Positions 1 through 8,990 of a stretch of DNA of 64,000 nucleotides are shown in pieces. Every line of letters begins with the position of its first letter. The stretch's first letter is position 1. The position numbers and the translations under genes are program-made. This DNA is from Clostridia bacterium (lineage in GTDB: Bacteria > Bacillota > Clostridia > Lachnospirales > Lachnospiraceae): NCBI GenBank assembly GCA_910575625.1, contig CAJTFD010000005.1, positions 230,866-294,865 on the forward strand. Direction: 5' to 3'. Below the pieces are notes generated by a model that was not told the DNA's origin, ran no database searches, and saw only the letters and a program-made list of their open reading frames with translations.

Positions 1-130
1 GGAAATATTGTCAACACCTTTTCGCAAGATTTTTGTAATATTTTCGTAATACTCAGAGGCGATCTTCTGATCTGTAATTATATACATTGCAAATATCTAA
101 TATATTATTGTTTATTTCCTTTCTTAAACT

Positions 131-160
131 TTGTAAACTTAGACAATAGAAAATTACAAT
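131..160 (+). promoter_or_regulatory. Candidate sigma-70 promoter for the XRE gene
   Basis: TTGTAA (131-136) and TACAAT (155-160) are separated by 18 bp and lie about 30 bp upstream of the XRE start. The short inverted pair TTGT/ACAA inside this stretch could be an autoregulatory site. The first 130 bases of the window are AT-rich and show no gene. Confidence 0.35.
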
Positions 161-189
161 TACATTTATGGCCAGGAGGGAAAAAAGTC

Positions 190-423
190 ATGGATGAAAA
201 AAGGAAAAAGCAATACAGGGAACTCGGGCTGACGATCGCTTATTATCGTAAATTAAAGGGCATGACACAATTGCAGCTCGCAGAAGCTACAGATGTCAGC
301 CGTACACATATGAGCAACATCGAAGCGCCGAATGGAAAGACTTCCGTATCCCTTGACAAGCTGTTCGACATCGCGGATGCCCTTGGGATCGAGATCAAGG
401 ATCTGTTCGATTTCCGAAAATAA
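190..423 (+). CDS. Small XRE-family HTH transcriptional regulator
   Basis: This 77-residue protein is almost entirely one Cro/C1-type helix-turn-helix domain (about residues 10-70). The order is visible: a first helix ending in YYRKLKGMTQ, the QLAEATDVSRTHMSNIE recognition segment, then helices ending in the typical ALGIEIKDLF. It should be a cytoplasmic DNA-binding repressor. The ATG at 190 follows CAGGAGGGAAAAAAGTC, a strong ribosome binding site. It is monocistronic, with its own terminator directly downstream and spoVG convergent beyond. The regulated genes cannot be told from the sequence; autoregulation is the simplest guess. Confidence 0.88.
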   Translation: MDEKRKKQYRELGLTIAYYRKLKGMTQLQLAEATDVSRTHMSNIEAPNGKTSVSLDKLFDIADALGIEIKDLFDFRK

Positions 424-427
424 AAAA

Positions 428-473
428 GCGCCGGGCCCTCATCTATCCCAAGATCAGGGTCCGGCACTTTTTT
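428..473 (+). terminator. Rho-independent terminator of the XRE gene
   Basis: The stem is GCCGGGCCCT pairing with AGGGTCCGGC, followed by six T residues, starting 5 bp after the XRE stop codon. Confidence 0.85.
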
Positions 474-566
474 ATACTCGCGCGTATACTTATCTGCCAG
501 ATGATCTGCTTTCTGTCTGAAAATACTGGAAGTCTAGCTGGCAGTTCATCTGGCTCACGGGTATAT
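473..566. repeat. 94-bp imperfect palindromic repeat, copy 1
   Basis: The left arm (GTATACTTATCTGCCAGATG) is the approximate reverse complement of the right arm, which ends CATCTGGCTCACGGGTATAT, so the unit can fold into a long hairpin. A second copy lies at 51387-51479 and is close to identical over its full length. Both copies sit just beyond the 3' end of a minus-strand gene. It may act as a terminator or RNA-stabilising structure, or be a small non-autonomous mobile element. Confidence 0.75.
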
Positions 567-572
567 CTAACT

Positions 573-863
573 TCATTCTGCTTCTACTGGGCGGTCGTTT
601 TCTTCTATTTGCATAACCTCTTCATACTTCTCCAAAATAATGCGTTGGATCCCTTCCCGGGTCGCCGAGTTGATGGGATGGGCAATATCCCGGTATTCTC
701 CATCTAATGCTCTCCGGCTGGGCATGGCGATGAACAATCCTTTCTCGCCTTCGATCACTTTGATGTCGTGCACCACGAACTCATCATCGATGGTGATCGA
801 CACCACTGCTTTCATCTTCCCCTCTTTTGCTACCTTTCGTACCCTAACATCTGTTATATTCAT
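573..863 (-). CDS. spoVG: SpoVG family regulator
   Basis: A 96-residue protein with the whole SpoVG fold. It begins [11 protein letters not shown], and carries [15 protein letters not shown] and the signature [20 protein letters not shown] around residues 45-64. SpoVG is a small site-specific nucleic-acid-binding regulator, known in Firmicutes for septation and sporulation control. It starts 21 bp after the glgD stop, so it is probably transcribed with glgC and glgD. The length matches the family (85-100 residues). The acidic C-terminal tail is normal for clostridial members. Confidence 0.95.
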   Translation of the reverse strand: MNITDVRVRKVAKEGKMKAVVSITIDDEFVVHDIKVIEGEKGLFIAMPSRRALDGEYRDIAHPINSATREGIQRIILEKYEEVMQIEENDRPVEAE

Positions 864-884
864 AGTAGTTCCGCCCCTTTCGGA

Positions 885-2000
885 TCATATCACATATCTT
901 TCATTCTTTTCCACAACGATCTTGATACCATCTTCTCCATAATGGTAGGAATTCGCACGTATGGTATCCCGGCTCTCCACGACACAGTTCTCGATGTGGG
1001 TATTGTCGCCTAAGTATACCTCATTAAGGATGATCGAATTCTTGATCACGCAGTTGTTCCCAACAAATACGTTTTTGAACAGAACTGAATTTTCTACCTC
1101 TCCGTTGATGATACACCCGCTGGCGACCAGGCTGTTCTTCACCACCGCGCCTGGGTTATATTTTGCCGGAGGCAGATCGTCGATCTTCGTCTTGATCTCA
1201 GGCCCCTCCCGGAAAAAATATTCCCGCACATCCGGACGCAGGAAATCCATATTCGTCCTGTAGTATGATTCTACTGTGGAGATGTTGCTCCAGTAATCTT
1301 TTATCTTATAGCCGTAGATCCGCTTCAGGTTCTTGTAACGGATCAGGATGTCTTTTACAAAATCATGGCGGTCTTCCTGTGCACATTTCTCCAGCATCTC
1401 GATCAGCTGTCTCCTGCGCAGCACATAGATACCGGTGGAAATGGTGTGGGACTGGGTGACCATAGGTTTTTCCTCGAATTCCTCGATCCGGGATTCCTCG
1501 TTCATCTTCAGCACGCCAAAACGGTTCACATCGTCCCCGTCGATATCCGTACATACAACGGTCACATCCGCCCTCTTCTTGATATGGTATTCCAGTACTT
1601 TATTGTAATCCAATTTGTAGATGCCGTCGCCGGAGGCGATCACCACATACGGCTCATGGCTGGTCTTTAGGAAATTCAGGTTCTGGTACATGGCATCCGC
1701 CGTACCCCTGTACCACCAGCTGTTGTCGGCCGTCACCATGGGGGTGAACACATACAGCCCGCCCTGTTTACGTCCGAAGTCCCACCATTTGGAGGAACTT
1801 AAGTGTTCATTCAGGGAACGTGCGTTGTACTGTGTCAAGACCGCTACTTTCTGGATATGGGAATTGGACATGTTGCTCAGCGCAAAGTCAATGCTCCTGT
1901 AGCTGCCTGCCACCGGCATCGCCGCGATCGCCCTCTTGTCGGATAATTCCCTCATCTTGTTGTTGCTGCCGCCTGCCAAAATAAGTCCTATCGCCCTCAT
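885..2000 (-). CDS. glgD: Glucose-1-phosphate adenylyltransferase, GlgD subunit
   Basis: This is the second, non-canonical ADP-glucose pyrophosphorylase subunit of Firmicutes (371 residues). It keeps the nucleotidyltransferase fold (LILAGG near the N-terminus, [11 protein letters not shown] around 120-130) and a C-terminal left-handed beta-helix of hexapeptide repeats. The catalytic loop is degenerate, however: GlgC has [11 protein letters not shown] where GlgD has [11 protein letters not shown], so the key Arg-Leu pair is lost. GlgD proteins are therefore regarded as regulatory or scaffold partners of GlgC in a heterotetramer. Its ATG overlaps the glgC stop by 4 bp (ATGA), indicating translational coupling. 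Confidence 0.95.
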   Translation of the reverse strand: MRAIGLILAGGSNNKMRELSDKRAIAAMPVAGSYRSIDFALSNMSNSHIQKVAVLTQYNARSLNEHLSSSKWWDFGRKQGGLYVFTPMVTADNSWWYRGTADAMYQNLNFLKTSHEPYVVIASGDGIYKLDYNKVLEYHIKKRADVTVVCTDIDGDDVNRFGVLKMNEESRIEEFEEKPMVTQSHTISTGIYVLRRRQLIEMLEKCAQEDRHDFVKDILIRYKNLKRIYGYKIKDYWSNISTVESYYRTNMDFLRPDVREYFFREGPEIKTKIDDLPPAKYNPGAVVKNSLVASGCIINGEVENSVLFKNVFVGNNCVIKNSIILNEVYLGDNTHIENCVVESRDTIRANSYHYGEDGIKIVVEKNERYVI

Positions 2001-3271
2001 GCGCCTTCACCGTCCTTTGCTATCACTCCACCGCTCTCCAATACGCCGCCCGGATAATCCTCTGCCGTCGTCTCACCAGAGATCGCCGTGTTCTTCCCGA
2101 TCTTAACGCCATTGGGGATCACCGAATGTTCCCCGATGGTCACCAGGCCAAATGCGTATACCTTCGGTTTCACTACATTTTCCGCTTCTTCGCCTTCACC
2201 CAATACCACGTTGCTGCCGATGGAGACATTCTCCGCTATGATCGACTTGTCCACCACCGTGTTGCATCCGATCGAAGTATTGCGCATGATCACCGAATCC
2301 TTGACCACAGCCCCCCGTCCAATGTACACGTTTGGACCGATCACAGAGTTCTGCACCTCCCCATGGATCTCACTGCCCTCACCGATCAGGCATTTGCCGA
2401 GCACAGCTTCTTCCGATATATACTGGGGCGGGATGATATCCCCTTTGGTGTAGATCTTCCAGAACTCTTCATACAGATTGAATTCCGGGATGATATCGAT
2501 CAGCTCCATGTTGGCTTCCCAATAGGACCCCAATGTACCCACGTCTTTCCAATAACCGTTATACTCATATGCAAAGAGACGCTGTTTCTTCTCATGGCAG
2601 TATGGCAGCACATGCATCCCGAAGTCGAGATTGTTCTGGTCTTTCTTTGCCAGCAGGGCTTCCTTGAGAGCCGGCCAGCTGAAGATGTAGATACCCATGG
2701 AGGCCAGGTTGCTGCTGGGCTTCTCCGGCTTCTCCTCGAACTGGGTGATCCGGTTGGTCTCATCTGTCACCACGATACCAAAACGGCTGGCTTCCTCAAT
2801 AGGCACCGGCATCGTGGCGATCGTCACATCTGCTTTATTGACCTTGTGGAAATCCAGCATCACTTCATAATCCATTTTATAAATATGGTCCCCGGAGAGG
2901 ATCAACACGTAATCCGGGTTGTACTGCTCCATGTAAGCCATATTCTGATAAATGGCATTCGCCGTACCCGTATACCATTCACTGTTCTCACTCTTCTCAT
3001 AAGGAGGCAGCACGGTCACGCCACCCTCGTTCTTGTCCAGATCCCAGGGGATGCCGATACCGATATGGGTGTTCAGCAGCAGCGGCTGGTACTGGGTCAG
3101 CACGCCAACCGTATCAATGCCTGAATTGATACAATTGCTCAAGGGAAAATCGATGATCCTGTACTTGCCGCCGAAGGACACCGCAGGTTTCGCCACTTTC
3201 TCGGTCAAAACGCCAAGCCTGCTGCCCTGTCCACCCGCTAAGAGCATGGCGATCATTTCTTTTTTTATCAT
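1997..3271 (-). CDS. glgC: Glucose-1-phosphate adenylyltransferase, catalytic GlgC
   Basis: GlgC makes ADP-glucose from ATP and glucose-1-phosphate, the committed step of glycogen synthesis. The 424-residue protein has the intact nucleotide loop [20 protein letters not shown] (about residues 9-28), [11 protein letters not shown], the sugar-phosphate site with EEKP, and a C-terminal beta-helix ([15 protein letters not shown] and following repeats). The start is preceded by AGAGGTGAT with 5 bp spacing. It is first in a glgC-glgD-spoVG operon. No other glycogen gene (glgA, glgB, glgP) lies in the window. Confidence 0.97.
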   Translation of the reverse strand: MIKKEMIAMLLAGGQGSRLGVLTEKVAKPAVSFGGKYRIIDFPLSNCINSGIDTVGVLTQYQPLLLNTHIGIGIPWDLDKNEGGVTVLPPYEKSENSEWYTGTANAIYQNMAYMEQYNPDYVLILSGDHIYKMDYEVMLDFHKVNKADVTIATMPVPIEEASRFGIVVTDETNRITQFEEKPEKPSSNLASMGIYIFSWPALKEALLAKKDQNNLDFGMHVLPYCHEKKQRLFAYEYNGYWKDVGTLGSYWEANMELIDIIPEFNLYEEFWKIYTKGDIIPPQYISEEAVLGKCLIGEGSEIHGEVQNSVIGPNVYIGRGAVVKDSVIMRNTSIGCNTVVDKSIIAENVSIGSNVVLGEGEEAENVVKPKVYAFGLVTIGEHSVIPNGVKIGKNTAISGETTAEDYPGGVLESGGVIAKDGEGA

Positions 3272-3302
3272 GCAATCACCTCTTGTTTATTATAATGGAT
3301 TT

Positions 3303-3331
3303 ATTATACCATACTTTTTTCCAATAGTGAA
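3303..3331 (-). promoter_or_regulatory. Candidate sigma-70 promoter of glgC-glgD-spoVG
   Basis: On the minus strand TTCACT (3331-3326) and TATAAT (3308-3303) are 17 bp apart and lie 32 bp upstream of the glgC start. Confidence 0.55.
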
Positions 3332-3431
3332 CATTTTTTACAAATTCTCATGGCTTTTTTTCTCCTTTTTGATCGAAATGTATGATCATTTTCTCTTTTC
3401 ATTTTCCGCCGTAAAGAGTATACTGGATATG

Positions 3432-3465
3432 GAAGTCCCTGGCGATCGAGGAGCGATCGGACTTT
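3432..3465 (+). other. Stable hairpin in the murC leader
   Basis: GAAGTCC and GATCG pair with CGATC and GGACTTT around an AGGAG-containing loop, about 65 bp before murC. A TATACT box at 3419-3424 with TTTTCA 17 bp upstream could start a transcript that includes this hairpin. The GGACTTTCA end also recurs in the ~200-bp repeats near dapA. There is no T-run after the stem, so it is not a normal terminator; its function is unknown. Confidence 0.4.
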
Positions 3466-3530
3466 CATCCATTGGTGATGCCTGCGTCCGCCGGCATATC
3501 ATATCAGTCCAGAAAGGAGATTTTCATTAT

Positions 3531-4910
3531 ATGTATAAGATAGACTTTGACCATCCCATACACGTGCATTTCATCGGCATCGGGGGGATCAGCATGAGCG
3601 GACTGGCCGAGATCCTGCTGCAGAACGGTTTCACAGTCTCCGGCTCCGATGCAAAAGAGAGCTCCCTGACCGAACGGCTCGCCAAAAAAGGGGCCCGCAT
3701 CCAGATCGGACAGCGCGCCTCCAACATAAGCGGCGGCATCGGCCTGGTGGTCTACACAGCCGCTATCCACCCGGATAACCCGGAGTACGCCTGTGCCGTG
3801 GAAAATGGGATCCCCATGCTGACCCGCGCCGAACTCCTGGGGCAGATCATGGCCAATTATGAGATGCCCATCGCCGTCGCCGGCACCCACGGCAAGACCA
3901 CGACCACATCCATGGTCTCCCACATCCTGCTGGAAGGCGGCTGTGACCCCACCGTCACCGTGGGCGGCATCCTGCCCGCGATCGGCGGGAACATCCGGGT
4001 TGGCCAGTCCGGCAATTTTGTCACGGAGGCCTGTGAGTACACCAACAGTTTCCTGAGTTTTTTCCCGAAGATCAGCATCATCCTCAATATGGATGCAGAT
4101 CATCTGGATTTTTTCCGGGACATCGACCACATCCGGCAGTCCTTCCGCCGGTTTGCCCAGTTGCTGCCCGCCGACGGCTGTCTGATCATCAACAGCGATA
4201 CGCCCGCGTATGAGACCATCACCGAGGGACTTCCCTGTCCGGTCATCACCTACGGCCTGGATCATCCGGCCGGATACACAGCCGCGGACATCTCTTTTGA
4301 CGGGAAAGGGAACCCCACATTCACATGCCTCCGAAACGGCGAGAAGATCGGCGTTTTCTCCCTATCGGTCCCCGGCATGCACAACGTCTCCAACGCCCTG
4401 GCCGCCATCGCCCTGGGCGAAAGACTGGATCTGGATATCGCCGTGATCCAAAAAGGCCTGGCCAATTTCCCCGGCACGGACAGACGTTTCCAATATAAGG
4501 GCTCGGTGGGCGGCGTGACCATCATCGACGACTACGCTCACCATCCCACAGAGATCCGGGCCACCCTGACCGCGGCGCGCGATCATCTCCACAAAAAACT
4601 ATGGTGCGTCTTCCAGCCCCACACCTACACCCGCACCAACGCCCTGCTGGCGGATTTTGCCCAGGCGCTGACACTGGCCGACCATGTGGTCCTGGCCGAC
4701 ATCTACGCCGCCCGGGAAAAAAACACCATCGGCATCACATCCAGGGACCTCCAAAAGGAGATCGTCAAACTGGGCACGCCCTGTGACTATTTCCCCACCT
4801 TCGACGAGATCGAGAACTTCCTTCTGGAAAACTGCGGGCAAGACGACCTGCTGATCACCATGGGCGCCGGGGATATTGTGATGGTTGGGGAAAAACTTTT
4901 GGGCGCATAG
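3531..4910 (+). CDS. murC: UDP-N-acetylmuramate--L-alanine ligase
   Basis: MurC adds L-alanine to UDP-MurNAc with ATP in the cytoplasm, the first amino acid of the peptidoglycan stem peptide. From the ATG at 3531 the protein has 459 residues, the usual length. It starts with the UDP-binding HFIGIGGISMSGLAEILL, has the Mur ligase ATP loop GTHGKTTTTSM (about 120-130), NMDADHLDFF in the central domain, and DDYAHHPTEI in the C-terminal domain. The reading frame stays open about 500 bp further upstream, but only 3531 follows a good ribosome site (AGAAAGGAGATTTTCATT) and gives the normal N-terminus. Confidence 0.96.
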   Translation: MYKIDFDHPIHVHFIGIGGISMSGLAEILLQNGFTVSGSDAKESSLTERLAKKGARIQIGQRASNISGGIGLVVYTAAIHPDNPEYACAVENGIPMLTRAELLGQIMANYEMPIAVAGTHGKTTTTSMVSHILLEGGCDPTVTVGGILPAIGGNIRVGQSGNFVTEACEYTNSFLSFFPKISIILNMDADHLDFFRDIDHIRQSFRRFAQLLPADGCLIINSDTPAYETITEGLPCPVITYGLDHPAGYTAADISFDGKGNPTFTCLRNGEKIGVFSLSVPGMHNVSNALAAIALGERLDLDIAVIQKGLANFPGTDRRFQYKGSVGGVTIIDDYAHHPTEIRATLTAARDHLHKKLWCVFQPHTYTRTNALLADFAQALTLADHVVLADIYAAREKNTIGITSRDLQKEIVKLGTPCDYFPTFDEIENFLLENCGQDDLLITMGAGDIVMVGEKLLGA

Positions 4911-4914
4911 GCAG

Positions 4915-4988
4915 TTATCCACACTGCAAGGGCTTGTATTTCCTATATTTTTACTTAGTTATCCACATTATCCACATATTTATACACA
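4915..4988 (+). other. Cluster of four DnaA-box-like 9-mers
   Basis: TTATCCACA occurs at 4915-4923, 4959-4967 and 4968-4976, and TTATACACA at 4980-4988, all in the same orientation. The middle two abut exactly and the last follows 3 bp later. TTATCCACA is the consensus strong DnaA-binding 9-mer. The cluster fills the space between the murC stop and the next gene. No dnaA, dnaN or recF gene lies nearby, so a DnaA titration or regulatory site is more likely than the replication origin. Confidence 0.6.
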
Positions 4989-5113
4989 TTTTTCCCCTCT
5001 GTTCCACGTGATCGTCTGGCGATAAATATTTCTTGATAAATCACCTGGATCATGGCAAAATGTAAACCGTAAAGTTATACTATATACATTTGCAGAATAA
5101 AAGGAGGTCCGCA

Positions 5114-6103
5114 ATGGCGGATAGAAAAATATCTTCCTTTCTCCACCTGCTCATTTTTGCCCTCACCGCAGCCTCTCTTTTAACCGGGTGCGGCGGCGGT
5201 CAAGCCCCCGCGTCCGATACAGACACATCGGAGACGGCCAACGACGCTCCGGAAAAAGATACTGAGAAAGCCGACCCCGGCAAGAAAAGGGAGAGCCTCC
5301 GGCAATTCCTGCTGCCGGAGGCCAGCGGTACAGTCGTCTATGGGATCGAGAATATCTCCATCGACGCGTCCAACACGGCCGAGGGTTATGTGATGGTCCA
5401 ATACGGAGGCAGCGCAGATAAAGTCAAGATGCAGATCACCATACCGGACGGGACCGAATACACATACAACCTTGCGGGGGGCGGTTCCTACGAGTCCTTC
5501 CCCCTCTCCGGCGGCGACGGCGCGTATCATATCGAGGTGCTGGAGCACGCCTACGACGATATGTACGCCCTGGCTTTCGCCCAGGACCTGGACGTGACCT
5601 TAAATGACGGATTCAAACCATTTTTATACCCCAACCAGTACGCCTGGTACACACAGGAGAGTCAGGCTGCAGCCCTGGCCCTGGAGCTCTCAGACAGCTC
5701 CCCCGACGACCTGGGATTTGTGGAAAATGTCTACCTCTATGTGACCGGAAACATCACCTACGATAAAGAACTGGCCGCCAGCATCCCCGCCGGATACATC
5801 CCGGACGTGGACCGGACGCTCTCTGCCGGCACTGGGATATGTTTCGACTACGCGGCCCTGATGACCGCTATGCTGCGCTCCCAGGGGATCCCGACAAAGC
5901 TGGAAGTCGGCTATTCCGGAGAGGCTTACCACGCCTGGATCGACGTATACCTGGAAGAATCCGGGTGGGTGGACAAGGTCATCGAATTTGACGGCCAGGA
6001 CTGGACGCTGATGGATCCCACGCTGGCCGCAGGCAACAACCGCAGCTCTGTCGGCGCGTACATCGGGGACGGCAGCAACTACACCACAAAATATTCTTAT
6101 TAG
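5114..6103 (+). CDS. Transglutaminase-like domain lipoprotein
   Basis: A 329-residue exported protein. A signal peptide ends in the lipobox LLTGC (cysteine about residue 23), so it should be anchored to the outer face of the membrane. After a low-complexity Asp/Glu/Thr linker and a beta-rich region comes a transglutaminase/cysteine-protease core near the C-terminus: GTGICFDYAALMTAML (Cys), AYHAWIDVY (His) and TLMDPT (Asp), the complete Cys-His-Asp triad. The ATG at 5114 follows AAGGAGGTCCGCA and is preferred over an ATG 24 bp upstream. It lies 11 bp before the GspF-like gene and is probably the first gene of the pilus-like operon. Its substrate is unknown. Confidence 0.85.
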   Translation: MADRKISSFLHLLIFALTAASLLTGCGGGQAPASDTDTSETANDAPEKDTEKADPGKKRESLRQFLLPEASGTVVYGIENISIDASNTAEGYVMVQYGGSADKVKMQITIPDGTEYTYNLAGGGSYESFPLSGGDGAYHIEVLEHAYDDMYALAFAQDLDVTLNDGFKPFLYPNQYAWYTQESQAAALALELSDSSPDDLGFVENVYLYVTGNITYDKELAASIPAGYIPDVDRTLSAGTGICFDYAALMTAMLRSQGIPTKLEVGYSGEAYHAWIDVYLEESGWVDKVIEFDGQDWTLMDPTLAAGNNRSSVGAYIGDGSNYTTKYSY

Positions 6104-6114
6104 CGGAGGATCTC

Positions 6115-7170
6115 ATGAACAGAAAAAACAGACAAGGAAAACCATTCTCAGATATAGAGGTTTCTGCTTTCTGCGGCCAGATCGCCCTGATCTTAAGATC
6201 CGGCATCTCCTCCTTAGAAGGCATCATCATCATGCAGGAAGACGCCTCCTCTGAGGAGGAAAGAGCGATCTTACAGAAGATCATCGACCACATGCAGGAG
6301 ACCGGCAGCTTCTATCAATCCCTGTCCGAGATCGGAACATTCCCGGATTATATGCTGCACATGGTGGAGATCGGAGAGGAGACCGGCACGCTGGATGAAG
6401 TGATGGAAGCCCTCAGCATCCATTACGAACAGGAGGACGCGATCGGAAAGAGCATCAAGAACGCAGTCACATATCCGCTGGTCATGGGCGGCATGATGCT
6501 GGTGGTCATCTTCATCCTGCTGATCAAGGTCATGCCGATCTTCAACCAGGTCTTCATCCAACTGGGAACGGAGATGACCGGCGTCTCCCGGATGCTCATG
6601 GACTTCGGGAATGTGATCAGCCGTTATTCCGTCGTCCTGCTGGCCCTGCTACTCGTCTGTGCCGCGGCTGCACTCTACTGCACCCGCACAGTATCAGGAC
6701 GGCAGCTGTTCCGCCGAGCCGGATACCACCTGCGCTTCATCCGTCCGATCTACGAAGAGATCGCCGCCTGCCGATTTGCCAGCGGCATGGCCCTGACCTT
6801 GAGCAGCGGTCTGAACCCCGAGCGCAGCATGGAACTGGTCAGCGCCCTCAGCGACGACCCGTTCTTCCTGGAAAAATTAAAGCAATGCCAAAAAGAGATC
6901 GAGGAGGGCGCTGACCTCTCCGAAGCCCTCCACAACGCGGGGATCTTCTCCGGCGTGTACGCCCGGATGGCTTCCATCGGCGCGAAGACCGGCTCCATGG
7001 AACAGGTCATGAGCCGCCTGGCAAAACTTTACCAGGACGACATCGACAGCCGCATGAACAACACCCTGGCTGTACTGGAACCCACCCTGGTCATCGTCCT
7101 CTCCGTGATCGTCGGCATCATCCTTTTATCCGTGATGCTGCCGCTGACCGGGATCATGTCCAGTCTGTAA
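6115..7170 (+). CDS. Type II secretion / type IV pilus platform protein (GspF/PilC family)
   Basis: A 351-residue polytopic inner-membrane protein with two T2SSF repeats: the first begins FCGQIALILRSGISSLEGI, and the second lies around residues 215-335 with CRFASGMALTLSSGLNPERS. About three transmembrane segments are visible (around 122-145, 170-190 and 325-347). This family forms the membrane platform that an ATPase drives during pilin assembly. It is followed closely by small pilin-like genes and a PilT-like ATPase, which supports the assignment. It is a little shorter than typical PilC (about 400 residues). Confidence 0.9.
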   Translation: MNRKNRQGKPFSDIEVSAFCGQIALILRSGISSLEGIIIMQEDASSEEERAILQKIIDHMQETGSFYQSLSEIGTFPDYMLHMVEIGEETGTLDEVMEALSIHYEQEDAIGKSIKNAVTYPLVMGGMMLVVIFILLIKVMPIFNQVFIQLGTEMTGVSRMLMDFGNVISRYSVVLLALLLVCAAAALYCTRTVSGRQLFRRAGYHLRFIRPIYEEIAACRFASGMALTLSSGLNPERSMELVSALSDDPFFLEKLKQCQKEIEEGADLSEALHNAGIFSGVYARMASIGAKTGSMEQVMSRLAKLYQDDIDSRMNNTLAVLEPTLVIVLSVIVGIILLSVMLPLTGIMSSL

Positions 7171-7187
7171 AGGAGGACCTTCTTAAC

Positions 7188-7517
7188 ATGGCACGTTTTC
7201 AATATGGTAAAAAGAAACATACATACCAAAGATCCATCCTCTCCGCCTGCGTCTTCCTGCTGATCGCCGCCGCTTTTTACCAGGGCATCCAGTCCCTGTC
7301 CTCGGGCACGAAAAAAAGACAGCGGGAGAGCTTGGACAACGCCCTGACACGGGGCGTCACCTACTGCTACACCGTGGAGGGCTCCTACCCTGAGAGCCTG
7401 GAGTACCTGAAAGAAAACTACGGGCTAATCTACGATGAGGATCTTTTCTTCGTGGACTACAAAGTGGAGGGCTCCAACATCCTGCCGGATATCACGATCA
7501 TTGAGAAAGGGAGATGA
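7188..7517 (+). CDS. Small single-pass membrane protein of the pilus-like operon
   Basis: 109 residues with a basic N-terminus (ARFQYGKKKHTYQRS), one hydrophobic helix (about residues 17-33, ILSACVFLLIAAAFYQGI), then a soluble extracytoplasmic domain. The segment YCYTVEGSYPESLEYLKENY resembles the conserved region after the N-terminal helix of some type II pseudopilins (an RAVxxCYAxEGxYP-like pattern). No prepilin peptidase cleavage site is visible. It follows AAAGGAGG and overlaps the next gene by 4 bp. I do not recognise the family; a minor pilin-like role is inferred from position. Confidence 0.75.
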   Translation: MARFQYGKKKHTYQRSILSACVFLLIAAAFYQGIQSLSSGTKKRQRESLDNALTRGVTYCYTVEGSYPESLEYLKENYGLIYDEDLFFVDYKVEGSNILPDITIIEKGR

Positions 7518-8011
7518 CTATGCAGATCCGTACACGACAGAACCATATGGTTGATTTCCTGTTCCCGGTCGCGCTGCTCTTTGTATTTGCGGTGTCCTCC
7601 CTGGCTGTGATCTTGATGGCGACAGAGGTCTACCGCTCCACCACCGAGAACTCCTCCCTGAACTACACGGCGCGGACCTCCATGGCCTACATCAGCGAGA
7701 AGATCCATCAGAACGACACCGGCGGCGAAGTGTCCATCGGCACTTTCGACGGGTGCGACGCGCTGATCCTGCAGCAGGATCTGAACGGAAATTCTTATAA
7801 GACATACATCTACGTCTACGAAAATGAATTGAAGGAACTGTTTGCCCGGGACGGCCTGGATTTTCCCGCCAAGACGGGCAAGACGATCCTGGCGGTACAG
7901 GATTTTTCCATACATAAAGTAAAAGAGGACGTCTTCCGCTTTTCCTGCACAGACGCAGACGGACAGGAAGCATCCACAGTGGTCAGCATCCGGACAGGAA
8001 ATGATCTTTAG
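7514..8011 (+). CDS. DUF4860-like membrane-anchored protein
   Basis: 165 residues: a short N-terminus, one transmembrane helix (about residues 14-38, FLFPVALLFVFAVSSLAVIL), then a beta-rich outer domain (YISEKIHQND...GDDALILQ-type pattern, KTYIYVYENELKELF). I believe it matches the DUF4860 family seen in clostridial type IV-pilus-like operons, but this is from memory and unchecked. Its start overlaps the previous gene (ATGA). It probably acts as a minor pilin or assembly accessory. Confidence 0.75.
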   Translation: MTMQIRTRQNHMVDFLFPVALLFVFAVSSLAVILMATEVYRSTTENSSLNYTARTSMAYISEKIHQNDTGGEVSIGTFDGCDALILQQDLNGNSYKTYIYVYENELKELFARDGLDFPAKTGKTILAVQDFSIHKVKEDVFRFSCTDADGQEASTVVSIRTGNDL

Positions 8012-8026
8012 AGAAGGAGGTCGGTC

Positions 8027-8539
8027 ATGGATCGTAGAAATCGGGCAAGATCATCCAGTTTATTTCTCTTGGAATTGATACTTGCAATTTTATTTTTTTC
8101 ACTTGCCAGTGCCGTGTGTGTGCAGTTTTTTGTAAAAGCCCATCTCCTGAGCCACAATGCCCGGAACCTGAACCATGCAGTCAACGAATGTTCCGGGATC
8201 GCAGAGATCGTGGATGCCGCTGACGGAGCGGATGATGCCGCAGATATGATCCGGGATATCTATGAGAACGCCGGATCATATCCGGACGACGCTCCCGATG
8301 CCCCCACCATACGCATCTATTACGACGATACGCTCAAACCCTGCACAGCCGAGGAAGGGCACTATGTGCTGCAGACGGCCCTGACCGAGGAGGATGGGAT
8401 GCTCAGAGCCGCAATCTCCATGAAAGAGTTCCCGACGATGACAGCCGCGATCCCCATGGAGGAGGCTCTCTTGGATGTCACACCCATCTACCAGCTCACC
8501 GTGGAACACTATCTGCAAAGGAGGCCCTCAAATGAATAA
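8027..8539 (+). CDS. Pseudopilin-like membrane protein
   Basis: 170 residues. The N-terminus RARSSSLFLLELILAILFF resembles a class III pilin signal: a basic leader followed by a hydrophobic helix with a glutamate near its start (SLFLLELILA), like the Glu5 of type IV pilins. There is no clear Gly before the helix, so peptidase processing is uncertain. The rest is an acidic soluble domain. AGAAGGAGG lies just upstream. Its stop lies 8 bp inside the next gene, showing coupling. Confidence 0.75.
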   Translation: MDRRNRARSSSLFLLELILAILFFSLASAVCVQFFVKAHLLSHNARNLNHAVNECSGIAEIVDAADGADDAADMIRDIYENAGSYPDDAPDAPTIRIYYDDTLKPCTAEEGHYVLQTALTEEDGMLRAAISMKEFPTMTAAIPMEEALLDVTPIYQLTVEHYLQRRPSNE

Positions 8540-8990
8540 AGACAGACGGCAGGCGCCTTTCGTAAACGTGGGTTCCTCCCTGCTCCTGGTCATCTTCCTG
8601 CTGCTGTGTCTCATCACATTTGCCACACTGTCATTCAGCAGCGCACAAAGCGACGAATCATTCAGCCAACGCATTGCCCAGCGCAAAACAGACTACTACG
8701 AGGCCTGCAACCAGGCCGAGCGTCTCCTCAAGCAGATCGACGGCATACTGACAGCCTGGGAAGATCTGGAGGATCTGGATTTCGACGTGATCGACTCCAT
8801 CGACGCGGATATCACTTACAGTCCCGAGGAGGCCACGATCTCCTACCAGGTCCCGATCAACGACAAACAGGCGTTGGCAGTTGTCCTGGGACTGGATGGG
8901 GAAGGATCTTATCAGATAGAAAAATGGCAGACCATCACGACCCAGCAATGGGAGAGCGATGACACATTGCAGCTCATGCCCATACCTTAG
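8532..8990 (+). CDS. Small membrane protein of the pilus-like operon
   Basis: From the ATG at 8532 (after AAAGGAGGCCCTCA) the protein has 152 residues. It has an N-terminal transmembrane helix (about 14-35, SSLLLVIFLLLCLITFATL) followed by an alpha-helical, acidic outer domain. The alternative start 57 bp upstream lies inside the previous gene and lacks a hydrophobic N-terminus. The last codon, TAG, is the first part of a mobile repeat, so the repeat appears to supply the stop codon and the original C-terminus may have been longer. Family not recognised. Confidence 0.75.
   Translation: MNKDRRQAPFVNVGSSLLLVIFLLLCLITFATLSFSSAQSDESFSQRIAQRKTDYYEACNQAERLLKQIDGILTAWEDLEDLDFDVIDSIDADITYSPEEATISYQVPINDKQALAVVLGLDGEGSYQIEKWQTITTQQWESDDTLQLMPIP

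Noticed and set aside
2126..3124. Long plus-strand open frame across glgC
   Set aside because: It is an antisense shadow of the high-GC glgC gene; no ribosome site, and its translation is rich in His, Arg and Asp with no family motif.
3033..3530. N-terminal extension of MurC
   Set aside because: The frame is open, but it is antisense to the glgC start and crosses both promoters; the canonical MurC N-terminus and a ribosome site are at 3531.
4911..5113. Chromosomal replication origin
   Set aside because: Four DnaA-box-like 9-mers are present, but there is no dnaA, dnaN, recF, gyrase or rpmH context and no obvious AT-rich unwinding tract with DnaA-trio pattern. A titration or regulatory cluster fits better.
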